Program-made: the position numbers and the translations under genes
Origin: Bacteroidota bacterium
GTDB lineage: Bacteria; Bacteroidota; Ignavibacteria; Ignavibacteriales; Ignavibacteriaceae
Direction of reading: 5' to 3'
NCBI GenBank assembly: GCA_024278655.1
Contig: JAJRSV010000303.1
Span: forward strand, 1 to 6,705
Length of the DNA stretch: 6,705 nt
Shown: piece after piece, positions 6,220-6,705 of the stretch
Position numbering within the stretch: the stretch's first letter is position 1
Layout: the number at the start of each line of letters is the position of its first letter
The notes under the pieces: model-generated
What the model saw: the letters and a program-made list of their open reading frames with translations, nothing else
Database searches by the model: none
What the model was told of the DNA's origin: nothing

Positions 6220-6705
6220 TTATGCCGGGGGCAGAATAATTCTGAACGAACTGCCTTTACCTGTTTCACTTTCAACGGTTAATTTACCTCCCTGAACCGT
6301 TACTGCCCAGCGTGCAATTGCCAATCCCAAACCGCTTCCTCCCATTTCCCGCGAACGCCCTTTATCGACGCGGTAGAAACGCTCGAATATTTTGCCGGTA
6401 TGCTCTTCCGGTATCCCCGGTCCGTTATCGGTTACTTCGATAAAAGCATGATCGTTTTCCGCCGAACCGGTTTTAACAATTATCTCAGAATTTTCAGGTG
6501 AATATTTAATTGCATTATCAAGCAGGTTCAGCAATGCTTGCTTTAGCAGGGCACGGTCAGCGGTTACGGTAATATTTTTTTCGGCTTGTACAGTAATAGT
6601 TTGATTTTTCTCTTCGGCTAATGCCTGAATAAATTCCACTGTTTCCCGCACGAACGTATTCAGTTCGAGTTTCGTTAAATGCTTGCTGATTTTTTTTGCA
6701 TCGGC
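6220..6705 (-). CDS. Sensor histidine kinase, C-terminal ATPase domain (5' end beyond window)
   Basis: Carboxy-terminal 161 residues of a membrane two-component sensor kinase; the frame is open to the right edge. The first 18 or so residues (ADAKKISKHLTKLELNTFVR) correspond to the end of the dimerisation/linker region. The HATPase_c domain follows, complete. The N box is NLLDNAIKYSP (visible residues 60-70), the G1 box DNGPGIP (93-99), the F box IFERFYRVDKGRSREMG (106-122) and the G2 box GGSGLGLAIARWAV (122-135). The protein ends in SSFRIILPPA. All nucleotide-binding motifs are intact. The phosphoacceptor His and the sensor domain lie outside the window. The pattern resembles heavy-metal or envelope-stress sensor kinases that sit beside RND pumps, but sequence similarity among HATPase domains is too general to name the signal. 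An in-frame GTG at 6651 is not the start, because it would remove conserved linker sequence. Confidence 0.93.
   Translation of the reverse strand, partial: ADAKKISKHLTKLELNTFVRETVEFIQALAEEKNQTITVQAEKNITVTADRALLKQALLNLLDNAIKYSPENSEIIVKTGSAENDHAFIEVTDNGPGIPEEHTGKIFERFYRVDKGRSREMGGSGLGLAIARWAVTVQGGKLTVESETGKGSSFRIILPPA

Noticed and set aside
6220..6651. A stand-alone 143-residue ATPase protein starting at a GTG at 6651
   Set aside because: The same frame stays open through the window edge and encodes sequence typical of the kinase linker before the ATPase domain, so this is the end of a longer histidine kinase.
1..6705. tRNA or rRNA genes, CRISPR arrays, insertion sequences, att sites
   Set aside because: No cloverleaf-like sequence, spaced repeats, transposase or terminal inverted repeats were seen; the gaps between genes are too short to hold them.

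Overview
The window is a compact bacterial gene cluster read entirely from the minus strand. From right to left it holds a sensor histidine kinase (3' part only), a small secreted jelly-roll (DUF1080/LamG-like) protein, a 720-residue outer-membrane DUF5916 protein with a CBM9-like front domain, and a tripartite RND efflux pump. The pump is encoded as TolC-type outer-membrane channel, lipoprotein adaptor, and inner-membrane permease (5' part only). Almost all the DNA is coding. The longest gap is 151 bp (3123-3273), and no plus-strand gene is credible.

Organism: a Gram-negative (diderm) bacterium, because there are an outer-membrane channel, a lipoprotein adaptor and a predicted outer-membrane barrel. 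Base composition looks moderately AT-rich. DUF5916 proteins are typical of the Bacteroidota/Ignavibacteriota (FCB) group and some neighbouring phyla. The strong GGAGG ribosome-binding sites on three genes are unlike most Bacteroidia and Flavobacteriia, so an Ignavibacteriota-like or other FCB lineage is my guess. This is inference; no marker gene is present.

Layout: 6220-6705 is the catalytic half of the kinase. The kinase stop lies 44 bp before the ATG of the small secreted protein (5498-6175), which has a clear AGGAGG site, so the two are probably co-transcribed. A 61-bp gap with a GGGTATTATACCC palindrome leads to the DUF5916 gene (3274-5436). The 151-bp gap after it contains a strong 31-nt hairpin with a downstream T-tract and three copies of CGCTAAT. 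This is either the end of the first transcription unit, a leader attenuator or an operator region. The pump genes are translationally coupled: channel and adaptor overlap by ATGA, adaptor and permease by TGATG.

How it may work: the kinase, with a response regulator probably just outside the right edge, would sense an envelope or chemical stress. It would drive the efflux pump together with two exported proteins of unknown role. The kinase C-terminus resembles those of heavy-metal/envelope-stress sensors, but the permease N-terminus does not look like classic CusA/CzcA and the adaptor shows no Met-rich metal site, so the substrate is open. The most notable points are an adaptor with almost no alpha-helical hairpin, and the two extra exported proteins between sensor and pump.
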